Of a stretch of DNA of 64,000 nt, positions 11,846-23,031 are shown piece by piece. The DNA comes from Taudactylus pleione. Its lineage: Eukaryota > Chordata > Amphibia > Anura > Myobatrachidae. A program made the position numbers and the translations under genes. The stretch is taken from assembly GCA_031769625.1 (NCBI GenBank), contig JAUIMM010000202.1, forward strand, positions 5,504,001 to 5,568,000, in the 5' to 3' direction. Positions within the stretch are counted from its first letter, which is position 1. Each line of letters starts with the position of its first letter. Under the pieces are notes generated by a model. The model had not been told where the DNA came from, did not search any database, and saw only the letters and a program-made list of their open reading frames with translations.

Positions 11846-12080
11846 GCTTAAACACACACAAAAAAAGAAATACCTTAAACCCGCTCCTGTGACCGCCGCC
11901 GTTGGGTCCGCCCGGCTGCTCCTCGGAACTATGGGAGAGACGTCATTACGTCTCTCCCATAGTGCCTGTGAGGAGAGCCGGAAGCTGCAGTTCAGGAGAG
12001 AACTCCAGCCTCTGGCTAGCACGGCACTGGAGAAGAGCCGGGCGCCCGCTGGTAATAACATCTCAGCGGGCGCCCGCCTT
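11846..12080. repeat. GC-rich tail of the same dispersed element, with hairpins
   Basis: Begins with the flank shared with 44165-44230. Contains two hairpins: TATGGGAGAGACGT...ACGTCTCTCCCATA at about 11930-11962 and GGGCGCCCGCT...AGCGGGCGCCC at about 12038-12075. Confidence 0.6.
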
Positions 12081-12154
12081 AGAGTCTCCTATGTTATTTA
12101 GTCCCATATTACACTGAATGAAATGGCCATATTTAGGTTAAACTTTGTATTTAT

Positions 12155-12440
12155 TTATTACCAGTTATTTATATAGCGCAGGGCCATAGGGAGCCAGCCC
12201 GGGCCTGGGGGAAGGGGCGTGGCCTAATCGCGGGTGGTGTGCCACGTCTCCTTAGAAACAAACACCTTTTTGCGGCACTGGGGAGGGGGCGCTGTGAGCT
12301 CGATGCAAATCCATGGGGGGGATCAATCAGTGTGATCGCTTCCCCCCCTCAGGCAGAGGAGACTGCTGCTGCTCAGCAGAAGCGAGTAGTCTCCTATTGC
12401 ATCCCAGCACACAGCAGCGTGTGCTGGGACCCTGACAAGT
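12155..12440. repeat. Dispersed repeat fragment (TTTATATAGCGC start, GGGCGTGGCC body)
   Basis: Begins with the TTATTTATATAGCGC motif also seen at about 41020 and continues into a GGGGCGTGGCCTAAT-type GC-rich sequence related to 20390-20690 and 49560-49800. It looks like joined fragments of dispersed repeats. Not coding. Confidence 0.5.
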
Positions 12441-13705
12441 ACTACCACTCTATAATCTTTGATGTTTTTCATCTCATTTATAGTTTAAATATATCATGAC
12501 AGCAAAGGGACACCTAGACTGTCTTTATCACATGTGGCTACTGTGTGTGTTAAACTGTTTATTATATTGCGCAGAGTGCCGCTGAGAATGTGCGTCTTTG
12601 CTGAAATACATCATGTGACACAAGTATATGAGACTCAAAGACCCCCAACTGTGAACTGGGGCAAAACTTCATTTGTAGAGTAAAAATTGTTATTTACCCC
12701 TATGTATGGCAATGGACAACCCTAAATATGCACCCACTTTTATCTGATTACATTAAACTCGCTTGGTTTTACACTGTTCCTTATAAGGGGCCCACTGTGC
12801 CGTCTACTTTGTTAGAACTAGTAATAACTTTGCCCTCTCTGGCTGTACACACTGCTCTTCTGCAATTGGTGCGGACCTGGGCATGAGAATGTGTTTCTCA
12901 GTTCTGTGCATTCAGCATCTCCACCATATTCATAAAGAAACCAATTTCTATGCAGACCCTTTACGCAGTAGATACCATTTAAGGGATGTTCTGCTCCTGT
13001 TCGATTATAAATTATCTCCCAAAAAGCGATGAGCTCAAGTTATATTCAGTGAGCTTCACCAGAACACCCACCCCGGGCACCTGGCACTTTGATATTGTTG
13101 TGTGCTTCACTGTTCCTTTTCCAAGCATAACCTGCATTCATTAACATTGCTTTGGATACATTATAAAGCTATACACATACTGTATCCCTCCTACTACAGC
13201 TGATATACCACCTCATCAGACAAGACTGTACCGTCATCTGGATATAATTTATAGATCACTTGGAGACTGGGCCAACTGCTAGTCTCACACACTTTTAGAC
13301 AGATTAGAAATCTGCAAATTGATTAATTGATCCGCTGGTTAAATTAATATTTACTACAGGAATGTTCTGTCCAGTAAGGCTCATAATAATAACTAGAGTT
13401 ATCTTTCTCTCTGGTGTGCCTAATGCGGGAGGGAGATAAGGAGGGTGTTTGCCTTCCTTTTCTGCAGATTGTGCTTAAATGTGTGTGTATTATTTAGTTT
13501 TCACATGTTACAATTTAATTTTATTAACAACATACCTAGTTTATGCATCAGTTTATAAATCAAATTATATTTAGTATATTGATTATATTAAAAGAATTGT
13601 AGCCCCACCTGCTTTGGTTGTATGCATTTTAGTGAAACAGAGGTAATTGCAATACAGACATTTGGTATGAAGTATATTACAATATATGAACAACTTCTAT
13701 GGCAC
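12441..13705. other. Intron sequence, nothing recognised
   Basis: Ordinary AT-rich sequence; no transposon end, coding exon or RNA gene supported. Confidence 0.5.
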
Positions 13706-14126
13706 CATTGGCCTGATTCTGAGATGGACGGTATAGAAGAGCCGCTGCGTCCGAACACAAAACAGGGACGGCACACCTCCGTTTTGGGACATGGTACCCG
13801 GCTCCTCCCCGGAACATCTGCAGCCTGTCAATCAGGCTGCGGCGTCCAGCGTTCTGCAAGCAACGTCAAACCATCGGACATTTACGTGAACACGGAGAGT
13901 TCTGTACAGCTGAGTTACGTTAGGTCCTACTGTATGTCTTTAAGTGAAAAAAGGGGCTGTTATAACAAAATAAAGTGTATTGTTTTGTACAGTAATTTGA
14001 ACTAGAGTTATCAAGCTATTTATATGAAATTAAAAGGGGACTCTTTCAGCATAGGTTATGCAATGCTTCAAATAAAATAAAATATATTTAAATAATCTGA
14101 ACCATTGCTACTGTGATATTTAGCTA

Positions 14127-14161
14127 GAGATAGATAGAAAGATAGATAGATAGATAGATAT

Positions 14162-14204
<43 letters not shown>
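14127..14204. repeat. (GATA)n microsatellite
   Basis: About 19 GATA units with two interruptions. Confidence 0.95.
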
Positions 14205-14500
14205 CATGCCTTTATGAAGAGATATGCACTTAGTATAATATACTGTATAATATATAATTTGAGCCATAGCTATTTCATTATTTAGTGCAAATAGATTTTT
14301 ATTAGCTTATAATAAGCAAAGTTACGAAAACAATTTTGGCTGTATATATCAATCTACAGACACATAGAAAATAGAAACATCTAAACAAAAAAAAAAAACA
14401 GAAAAATAAATCACAAAGTCACACAAAATAGTTTCTAAATAAATCAAAACAAAATCAGAGCAGATAGTAATAGAAAAAGAAAAAAGGGGGGGGAAAGAAA

Positions 14501-14542
<42 letters not shown>
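14501..14542. repeat. (AAT)n microsatellite
   Basis: Fourteen AAT units, preceded by a purine run. Confidence 0.95.
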
Positions 14543-15470
14543 TAAAAAAAAAGCTATTCCATTATTTATTTGAGTGAAAGTGAACTGTTTAAAAGAGAGA
14601 GAGAGTTTTGGGGGGCAGTTAGTATAAACTACCGTGCCATAATGAGCCACACATACGGCTGTATTTGTTTGACAGAACAAAAAAACATTTGAACATCTGT
14701 GTAAACAGAAAGACAAATCACTAGCACTGTTTTATTCTTGGCTGCAACTAATATCTGCCTGTCCATCATCATCATGTCTCTCCTATCCATTATGAGCGTG
14801 TATTCATTTATGTATTTATGAATGTTGCGTTTGAGAGGGTTGCTTTTCGCTGTTGCCATACATGAAACATATCTTATTATTTTACATTACAAATAAAATA
14901 AATACTTGCCAAACAGTAGAAACATTTCAGGTGGTAAAATATATTGTAGATGATATATAATATTTATAACCTCAATCACTGCAGTAATTATTTGCGTGAA
15001 ATACACCTATTTATAGAACAGGCAATTTTCTTACTTATAAGGAAGAGTTATGCGCTAACAATCTTGAATCACAAATAAAGTTTTAAAAAAACAGTCATTT
15101 ATTTATTTATTTTTTAAATCTAATTTCTAAATCTATAAGTATGCCGTAGTAATTATTATAGGAAAAAAGCAGGCAGCATTTGTCTGTCTCTATAAGGAAG
15201 CTGATGATCTGGGCGCACACCTACGGCAGTATTTATCTCAGTGATGAGCAGGGAAGCCACAGTACGGGGAGCTGAAAACTAATTTAGTCTAATAAAAAAA
15301 ATTGATAACATCTGTTATATAAATCACATCTACAAATGTATCTGCTCCAGTATACCTTGTATAGATAATAATATTAATAAGGTTTAAACAGTATATAGTC
15401 TGAGCAGTGTAGACAGCAATGTATGTGAGTGGAGTCGGCATGATTTGCCGACAGTCACAACGTCAACATC
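14543..15470. other. Intron sequence, nothing recognised
   Basis: AT-rich. No supported feature. A partial element with GGGCCTGATTCTGAGTCGG at its start follows at about 15475 but I could not define its right end. Confidence 0.5.
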
Positions 15471-15794
15471 ACATTGGGCCTGATTCTGAGTCGGACAGAT
15501 CTCTGTGCTTGGATGCAAATGGTGAGTTTTTCCATACAGCGCATGCACAGATGCAAAGTTACGCATTTTTGCAGAACTTGGTTAGACCAGTCTTTCCGTG
15601 AAATAGGGCATTTTGGGGTGTCAGAAATGTGAGTGCATGGAACCGCCCTGACTTGTGGGAGTGTCGTGGGCGTGTATCTAGTGCTCTGCGCAATTCGTGC
15701 ATATGGGGAAAGGAAGCCGAATACCAGGCACCGAAACGCTTAACAATATGTATTAAATCTAAAATAATATGTTAAATGCTTCTCCTAAATAGCT

Positions 15795-16370
15795 ATAGTA
15801 GGTCTGGAGGGAAGCAATCGGGAAGCCGACTGCCTATATACCGGCAGCAGGCTTCCCGACTGTCTTATCCCGGCATGGGTGAAATGCCGGGCGTCTAGAT
15901 GTAGACGCCCGCATTTCCCCGACGCTGGTAAACCAGCGCCCGGCATCACAATCGTAGTGATGCCGGGCGCCGCGAGGGGACAGCCGCGGGGGGGAAGGAT
16001 TAGGTATAGGGCTCCCGGGGGGGACTTAGGGTTAGGCACCCCCCCGGGAGGGTTAGGGTTAGGCTAGGGGGAGGGAGGGTTAGGGTTAGGCACCCCCGGG
16101 GGGGACTTAGGGTTAGGCACCCCCCCGGGGGACTTAGGTTTAGGTAGCGGGGAAGGGGGTGGTTAGGGTTAGGCACTTAGAGGGGGGATTATGGTTAGGC
16201 ACTTGGGGGGGAAGTTAGGGTTAGGCTTCCCTAAGGAGGGTTAGGGTTAGGGGGTTAGGTTAGGTTAGAGGATACTTACCCATCCACGATCGGGATTTCC
16301 AGCGCTGTCGGGCTTCCGCTGCGTCGCACTCTGCTCCTGTCGGGCTGCCGCTGACGGGAATTCATACCCA
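15795..16370. mobile_element. TTAGGG-carrying foldback element (copy 3)
   Basis: Same organisation as 8122-8695. The left part holds GGGAAGCCGACTG and inverted copies; the interior at 15985-16262 carries many TTAGGGTTAGGCACCCCCC-type units; the right end is GCTGACGGGAATTCATACCC. The 8-kb and 16-kb copies share the same order of G-rich subunits. Confidence 0.65.
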
Positions 16371-16454
16371 TTCCGGTCTGGATCACCAAAACACAATAAA
16401 TGGCCAGAGGTAATTAATAAACCACCCAATAGGAGTGCAAATTATATTATGTAC

Positions 16455-16455
<1 letters not shown>

Positions 16456-16486
<31 letters not shown>

Positions 16487-16490
16487 ATAC
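16456..16490. repeat. (TA)n microsatellite
   Basis: Two TA runs broken by a TTA. Confidence 0.9.
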
Positions 16491-16966
16491 AGTGGTAGAA
16501 CTATGGGAGACAATGGAGGCCCCTGACTCCAGCACTGAAAGGACACCTCCTCCATTGCCCACAATAGGGCTGTAAATATGTACCCGGAGTGTACCGTTAT
16601 GGTCGCCCAGTGCATGGCACCTCTTCCCGGCACCTGAGAAGCTACCATAACCATATACTAGTGGAGGGCTCTGTGTCAGACCATCAGATGCCGCTTCTGT
16701 CTACCTATAGCTTGTTCCTGCTCATTGATGTCGCTGCTCCTCAGCAGCTTCTCATGTCAGTGTGACTCTGGCGCCCCCTCACCCACAACTCCCGTCCTCC
16801 CTGGTGGCTGCAGATCTCCCAGGAGCTGGATGTCAAAAAGGATGCACCAGATGAAGCTGTGGGTAAGAGTGTATGGTAGGCACGGGCCTAGGGCACCAGA
16901 GACTGAGTCTGGGGGCAAATCTTTGGTGGAGCAACTTCCTGGCATGTGAAGCAGTCTGCAGTAAAC

Positions 16967-17155
16967 TAGGGATGTGCAGGCTCGGATAGGTTCGAGTTTG
17001 AACGCTGAGTTCAGATTTTCCCTCCAAAAAATGGGATGATGATGATGTTTGTCCATGCAAGATGACGTTTTGCCTCTTTCTGAGTTCCGTTTTTTGGAGG
17101 GAAAAATCCGAACTCGGCGTGCAAACTCGAACCTATCCGAGCCTGCACATTCCTA
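16967..17155. mobile_element. hAT-type foldback MITE (189 bp)
   Basis: Left end TAGGGATGTGCAGGCTCGGA and right end TCCGAGCCTGCACATTCCTA are near-perfect inverted repeats that continue inward (AACTCGAACCTATCC). Eight-base target duplication CAGTAAAC is intact on both sides (16959-16966 and 17156-17163). TAGGG-type ends with an 8-bp duplication are diagnostic of hAT. Too short to encode a transposase. Confidence 0.92.
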
Positions 17156-17229
17156 CAGTAAACTGGGCATTTTGTGATTTGTAGTTCCACCACAGTAGCA
17201 GTCTTACAGTATCTTGACTCAAACTCAGT

Positions 17230-17385
17230 CCTCAAAGCCCCCACATTGGGTGGTTTTCTCCTCTACTAGGGGTATCAGAAGGGCTCCCAACTCACATCAG
17301 TTGGTTTTTCCCTTCATCAGGGGTATCAGGAGGGCTCCCCACCCCACATCAGATGGCTTTCATGTCTACATCAGGAGGACTCTGA
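17230..17385. repeat. Short tandem repeat, about 65 bp x 2.5
   Basis: Units carrying TTTCTCCT..AGGGGTATCAGAAGGGCTCCC and TTTTCCCTTC..AGGGGTATCAGGAGGGCTCCC followed by CACATCAG. Function unknown. Confidence 0.65.
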
Positions 17386-17535
17386 GCCTCATACTAATTG
17401 CACTATACAGGTCACTATCTTATCTGTGACTAACGCATAGTTGTATATACCCGAAAAAGGGAGGGGATATCCACCAAATATACTTTAGTAAAAAAGCCTA
17501 ATATAAACAAATTCACATATTCTATATTAGTGTTT

Positions 17536-17572
17536 TTGGGCGGGCGGGCGGACGGGCGGACGGACGGACGTG
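17536..17572. repeat. GGGC/GGAC tandem run, G-quadruplex-capable
   Basis: GGGCGGGCGGGCGGACGGGC followed by GGACGGACGG. Four GGG runs with 1- to 4-base loops meet the usual quadruplex pattern. Confidence 0.8.
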
Positions 17573-17653
17573 CACCATATTTATTTTTCTTTCTTTTACT
17601 TAGGTAACCAAATTATAACTTGCCTCCGGTCATCTGGGATGAATTTACGCCAC

Positions 17654-17655
<2 letters not shown>

Positions 17656-17688
<33 letters not shown>
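17656..17688. repeat. (TA)n microsatellite
   Basis: Uninterrupted TA run of about 15 units. Confidence 0.9.
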
Positions 17689-17692
<4 letters not shown>

Positions 17693-18091
17693 TCACAACT
17701 AAAAACAGTGACTAATAACGTGGATATCTGGTGTCAAATGTATTGGGCTGTTCGAATTAATTAGTCTTTAACTGTGCAACACATGAATGTTGATTGGGCA
17801 AACTGATACTGAGTATGAGCTATTACTGGTAAAAGTCAGAGTAAGGTATAAATCAGATTAAGTCAGATTAAAGTATAAAGTCAGATTAAGGTATAAAGTG
17901 AATTAAGGTATAAATTGTATATTGCACACACTGGAAGTCTCTATGAGACTCAGCAAAAACAAGCAATGTGACAAAATAACCTGTGCCCGCTGCTGGACTG
18001 TCGCCTCTACCTGCCCTTCAGTGCCTCCAGCGTATGCGGTTCCATCAAAGTCCATCTCAACTGAGTGCTGCCTGAGACCACCCCAGCTCCA

Positions 18092-18128
<37 letters not shown>

Positions 18129-18162
18129 CTACATATACATATATATATATATATATATATAC
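18092..18162. repeat. (TA)n microsatellite pair
   Basis: Two TA runs separated by GGGCTACATATACA. Confidence 0.9.
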
Positions 18163-18206
18163 CCCCTGTCTCTCTCTCTATATATAATCCCAGCTCCATA
18201 TATATC

Positions 18207-21052
18207 TACTGGCTGGGATACCCGGCGTTGCCCGGGTTGAAAACTGGACCCTGAAGTACACCTGCAGCCTATAACCCCATTCCATTAATACTGAATAGGA
18301 CCCCACTGTTTACTAACATGCTTATAAACGTAATTAACGTGGGTGCAAGGTGTGCTGCTGCTTTGGTGCCCGAACTGCCTCTGTGGCCCCCAGCACTCAG
18401 TCACGCACACAAGGTGGGCCGCTCCAGTCAAGGCCATCGAGGGAGGCCCAGGTGTCAGAAATGTTGATTTGGTGCCCGCCCGCTGATTACAGCTGGCGCA
18501 CTGGCAGGCAGTCATGGAGAGATAGTGCCATCAGTCGCGAGGCAATCTGAGCTTGTGGACTGGCAGCCAGTCAACAGTGGTGGCTCCTGATTGGCTGCCG
18601 GTTCGTAAGCTCCGATTGCCTCGCGACTGGCACCAGAGTCATATTGCTCCGGCGCTGTCTGTCCATGTCTGCCACTGCCTGCCGATGTGCCGGCCCCAAA
18701 TCCACACCTGCTGGCTGCTGATGGCAAACAGGGGAAGGCGAGTTGCTGGGGGGGGCATAATGTGTAAGGGGCACTACTATTGTGTGGGATAATGTATAAG
18801 GGGCACCACTACTGCGTGGCATAATGTGTATAGGGGGTACTACCAGTGTGAATACAGGGGGGGGGCGAGCGGGGTGATCGCCCCCCCTAACACAAAGCTA
18901 AACACCTTTATTCTTCCGGCAGGGCACTCCTGCACAGTGTAATTTGGGCATATTGTTAATGGCCGCATTGGGTGCGGGCGGCAGGCCGGAGGCATAGTGG
19001 GGTTGGCGGCGGCGCAAGTCGTGCAGCATGGGTGGGTCAGAGAAGAAGCGGGGCAGGCCAGAGGAGTAGTGGGACAGAAGGGAGTAGGAGTAGAGTGTGG
19101 GTGAACTAGTGGAGGTGTGGGGCGGGTGGGCTTCCGCAGGACAGACAGCAGGTCGGCTGGGACTTCTCACCTATTGCACACACACAGCAACTGCAGCAGC
19201 ATACAAGTGTGTGCTCAGCTGCTACTGCACAGGAACTAACTGCGGCTGTTATGCCCACTGACAAGGACGGCAGTTACACTGTCATGGACACAGGATTATT
19301 CATTAAAAGCTGTCAGACTAGCAGTGGCCAATGAGATCGGGTCTGCATTTTGAACTTGATCTTATTGGCAGGGGCTTATCTGCAGGATCTAATGATTGGC
19401 TGCTGTCCTGGAGCTGCAGCTGCTGTGATTGGCCTAAGCAGCTTTGCCACGTTATTTAGAAGTACAGGAATGGATAATCTAGAAATAAGTTTGGGGATAG
19501 AGAGGGACATCAGGGGGAAAAGGGGTAAGGGAGGGAGGGGGGTGACAGGGGATGAGGGAGCATTAGCTGGAAGTTGGAACATAGAGAGGGTTAGAGGAGG
19601 AGGGGGGAGAGGAGACATATAACAATAAGAGGGAATAAGAAGGAGATCTGGGAGAGAACAGATGGATAAGGTAAGAGCAGGTGATAAAGGATGGAGGAGG
19701 GAGCACATGGGACATAGGAGAGAGGGAGGGGGGTATTGTTGTTTGGTTGGGAGATTTGGGGTGAGAAACCTGGATGGATATACATGCAGCCTCTGATGTA
19801 ACAATACAGACTATGTGGGAGAGGACCTCCAGACCCAGTTCAACAAAAGAAGGAATTGGATTATTGACAGTGCAGGAACCCGTGCAGCCATCTGTTTTAA
19901 AGTTAATGTATACAGTTAGTTGAAATTTTTTATTTGATTTTACATGGTGTGTATGTCTCCATTGGACGCAACAGGCAGGCGCCCTGCAATAACTACAGCT
20001 GCCCATTGCGCCTTGAAGACATTGGGCACTGCTGCAGCTTCAGATGTTGGCAGCGCCACCTCCTTTTGCACGATGTCATGTCACGCACAAATGGGGCGGG
20101 ACCGGGACAGGGAGCTTAGCGCCCTAGTTACGGCTGGTATCTATGTATGTGAGGTGAGGAGTTAGGATTAATTCATAAACCGCCCCCCCTAAAAGAAAAG
20201 TCTAGATCCGCCCCTGGGTACTACTGTGTGGCATAACCTGAATGGGTTCTGTGTGGCATAATCTGAATGCGGTCTGTGTGGAATAACATGAATGGGCTCT
20301 GTGTGGGGGCGAATGGATGGGTTTTTTTTTACCTCTGGGGGGGCACTTTTAAGATCTTGCTATGTGGCGCACAAAGTTCTAGTTACATCTATGGGCACCG
20401 AGAGGGGGGGAGTTGGTACTAATTACCCGGGCCTGGGCTGAGCTGCAATAAGAGACTGCAGAGCAGCAACAGCAGCAGCAGCAGTCTCCTCTGCCTGTGG
20501 GGCGGAACGATCACAATGATCGGGACCCCCCCCCTCCTGGAGTTGTGCCGGGCTGAGGGGCTCACAGCGTCCCTTCCCCAGTGTTGCGGGGCATTGCATA
20601 AAGTTTTATTTTTCAAAAGGGTCGTGGCCATGCCTCCTGTGATTAGGCCATGCCACCTTCCCCAGGCCTGCTCTCTATACACCTGGTTACACCCTTGCAT
20701 GCCAACACAGAAGCTCTGGATTTAATATGGATTTGTATGAGTCATCAAATTTGCTCAGACTGAGGTAAAAATTATACTTTTGTAGCTTTCACACAGGTTT
20801 TTGGCAGACTGACAATTTCCACTGGAGCCAGACCTGGAACCTCTGTAATTTAAAAGTATCCCCATTTTTAGCGATTATGTGGTACTGTGTGGCCCTTACG
20901 AAGTTCAAACTGCAAAAACCTAATCCTAATCAAACTACACCACCATGTCAAATTTGGTGGAGCTAGGTCCAAAACTCTGACTGTGCATAAAGGACAAAAA
21001 GACGGACAGGCATACAGTCAGATACGCTTTCTCACTTATTATATAGATATAT
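18207..21052. repeat. Mosaic of dispersed repeats with CCCGGCGTTGCCCGGG head
   Basis: Starts CTGGCTGGGATACCCGGCGTT+GCCCGGG and ends near GACGGACAGGCATACAGTCA followed by TTATTATATAGATATA, a head and tail combination typical of a family of dispersed non-coding repeats. Between them sit short tandem blocks of GGCATAATGTGTAAGGGGCAC (18750-18845) and CTGTGTGGCATAATCTGAAT (20215-20310), a hairpin at 18532-18629, and a purine-rich G tract at 19480-19760. No transposase or reverse transcriptase domain was recognised. Probably several nested insertions. Confidence 0.45.
18532..18629. repeat. Imperfect 98-bp hairpin
   Basis: Left CAGTCGCGAGGCAATC pairs with right GATTGCCTCGCGACTG; the inner arms GGCAGCCAGTCA and TGATTGGCTGCC pair further. 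Confidence 0.75.
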
Positions 21053-21139
21053 CTCCTGTCTATGTCCCCCCTACACTACTGCTTGCCTGGGGTCCCCACA
21101 CCTGCTTCCTCCGGGGTGAGTGCTGCCTGAGATTCTCAG

Positions 21140-21735
21140 GGCTCGATTCAGACCCGCTCGCTCGATGCGTTCGCACGCTAGATGCTTATGCAAATTCGTT
21201 AAGGCAGGCAATCAAACGGCAAGGCATTAGCACGCCCACTATGTCTTAAAGTGCGATTGCATTATGCAGACGCCCACCTGCCTATTTTAAGACGCCCACT
21301 TGTGCATGTCATCTCCAGGAAGTGTATGCAACCATCGGTAACATCGAGTACCATCGGATGCGAATGCAGCACTTGTGGTTGACCATACCCTGCCGCAAGC
21401 ACTGCGAGTGCTTCAGTGTGAAAAACTACCAAGTAACGTGTACAATGACGCTGCCTCTTAATTATGCACGCCTCTGAAACGGCGTAAAGACGCTCAGGCG
21501 CGCCTGCATTCGCATCTCCACTCCCCTGTTTCTAGCAGCCAGCCCCTGTCACCAGCCACAAACGGCTTCTCCTGTCACTCATTCTGCCGGGCAGTCTATG
21601 CGCAGCGAGCGAAGGCTGCCTAATCACTCGCACTGGTTCGTGCACGCGCATTGCGATGCATACGCATGCGCAGAATGCAAATAATCGGCTGCCTGTGTGC
21701 GAATGCACCCTAGCGAGCGGGTCTGAATCAGATCC
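21140..21735. mobile_element. Hairpin-chain MITE, diverged copy
   Basis: Starts GGCTCGATTCAGACCCGCTC and ends GAGCGGGTCTGAATCAGATCC, with TCAG on each side. The 45.5-kb and 10-kb copies share interior words such as TTAATTATGCACGCC and TGTCACTCATT-like segments. Confidence 0.6.
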
Positions 21736-21765
21736 TCAGTTCCATATGTGTGTGTGTATGTATAT

Positions 21766-23000
21766 TAGGGATGAGCGGGTTCGGTTCCCTGAGAACCGAA
21801 CCCACCCGAACTTCGGGGATCCGGGGCGATCCGAGCCCAAGCTCGGATCTCCCTGTCTGCCCCGGATCCCTCTCCCGAGGCAAAACCTCGAGATCTGCTG
21901 TCGGATCTCGAGGTTTTGCCTCGAGCGGCCATTTAAAAAAAAATGCCTTTGCCTTTAATGGGCAAAGTGCTGATTGGCTGACAGAGCCGTCTGTCACGGC
22001 TCTCAGCCAATCAGCATTATGGTGCTCATTTGCATGTAGCACGGACTCGTGAGATCCGTGCTACATGCATCTGTGTGATTGACAGTGACACAGAGCACAG
22101 ATGGGTCAGTGAGACCCGTCTGTGCTGCTGTGTATTTCAATGACACAGATGCACGCACGGACCAGGAGATCCGTGCTACTTGCATCTGTGTCATTGACAC
22201 AGAGCACTAACGGGTCCGTGAGACCCGTCTGTGCTGCTGTGGTAAATAAAAAAAAAAAAACCTGTGTAAAAAGAGAAAAAAATGGCGTGCCCCCCCCCCA
22301 AAAAAAGAGCAACCAGCCCCGGGCATTAGTGACCCAGTGCTGGGTGTGCTTAAATACAGGGGACAAACGACATAGGGGTCCCCTGTACTTAAACACAACC
22401 AGCACCGGGCTAGTCAGAACCAGAGCTGGTTGCCAAAATACGGGGGACAAACGACGTAGGGGTCCCCTGTATTCTGCGCAACCAGCTCTGGGCTCTGATC
22501 CGGTCCTGGTTCTGGAAATACAGGGGAAAAAAATGAGTAGGGTTCCCCTGTATGTTCCAGAACCAGCACTGGACTTTTTCTAGCGGGGGGCTGATGCCAC
22601 AGCCAGGGGAGCCCTTTCACCGGGCCCCCCAGCCGCAGCATCAGCCCTGACCGCTAGTCAGCCCAGGCCGGGGATCCCTGGAGAGCTGGGGACCCCCCCA
22701 ATAAAGGGGTCACCCTCTCCAGGGCACCCCAGGCTGATAGCCCGGGGCTATCCCCGCCACCCCTGGTGGCGGTGGGTGGCGGGTTGATTGTGTGGTGTGG
22801 TGTAAATAAAGAATATCAAACATTGTCTTTACAAGTAGAACTGCAAGTCCCAGCAAGCCTGCCCCGCATGCTGGTACTTGGAGAACCACAAGTACCAGCA
22901 TGCAGGGCATTAAGGGCCCACTAGTACCTGTAGTTCACCTGTAAAAAAATGTTTAAAAAAAACACAGGACACACACACCGTGACAGTATAAGTTTATTAA

Positions 23001-23031
<31 letters not shown>

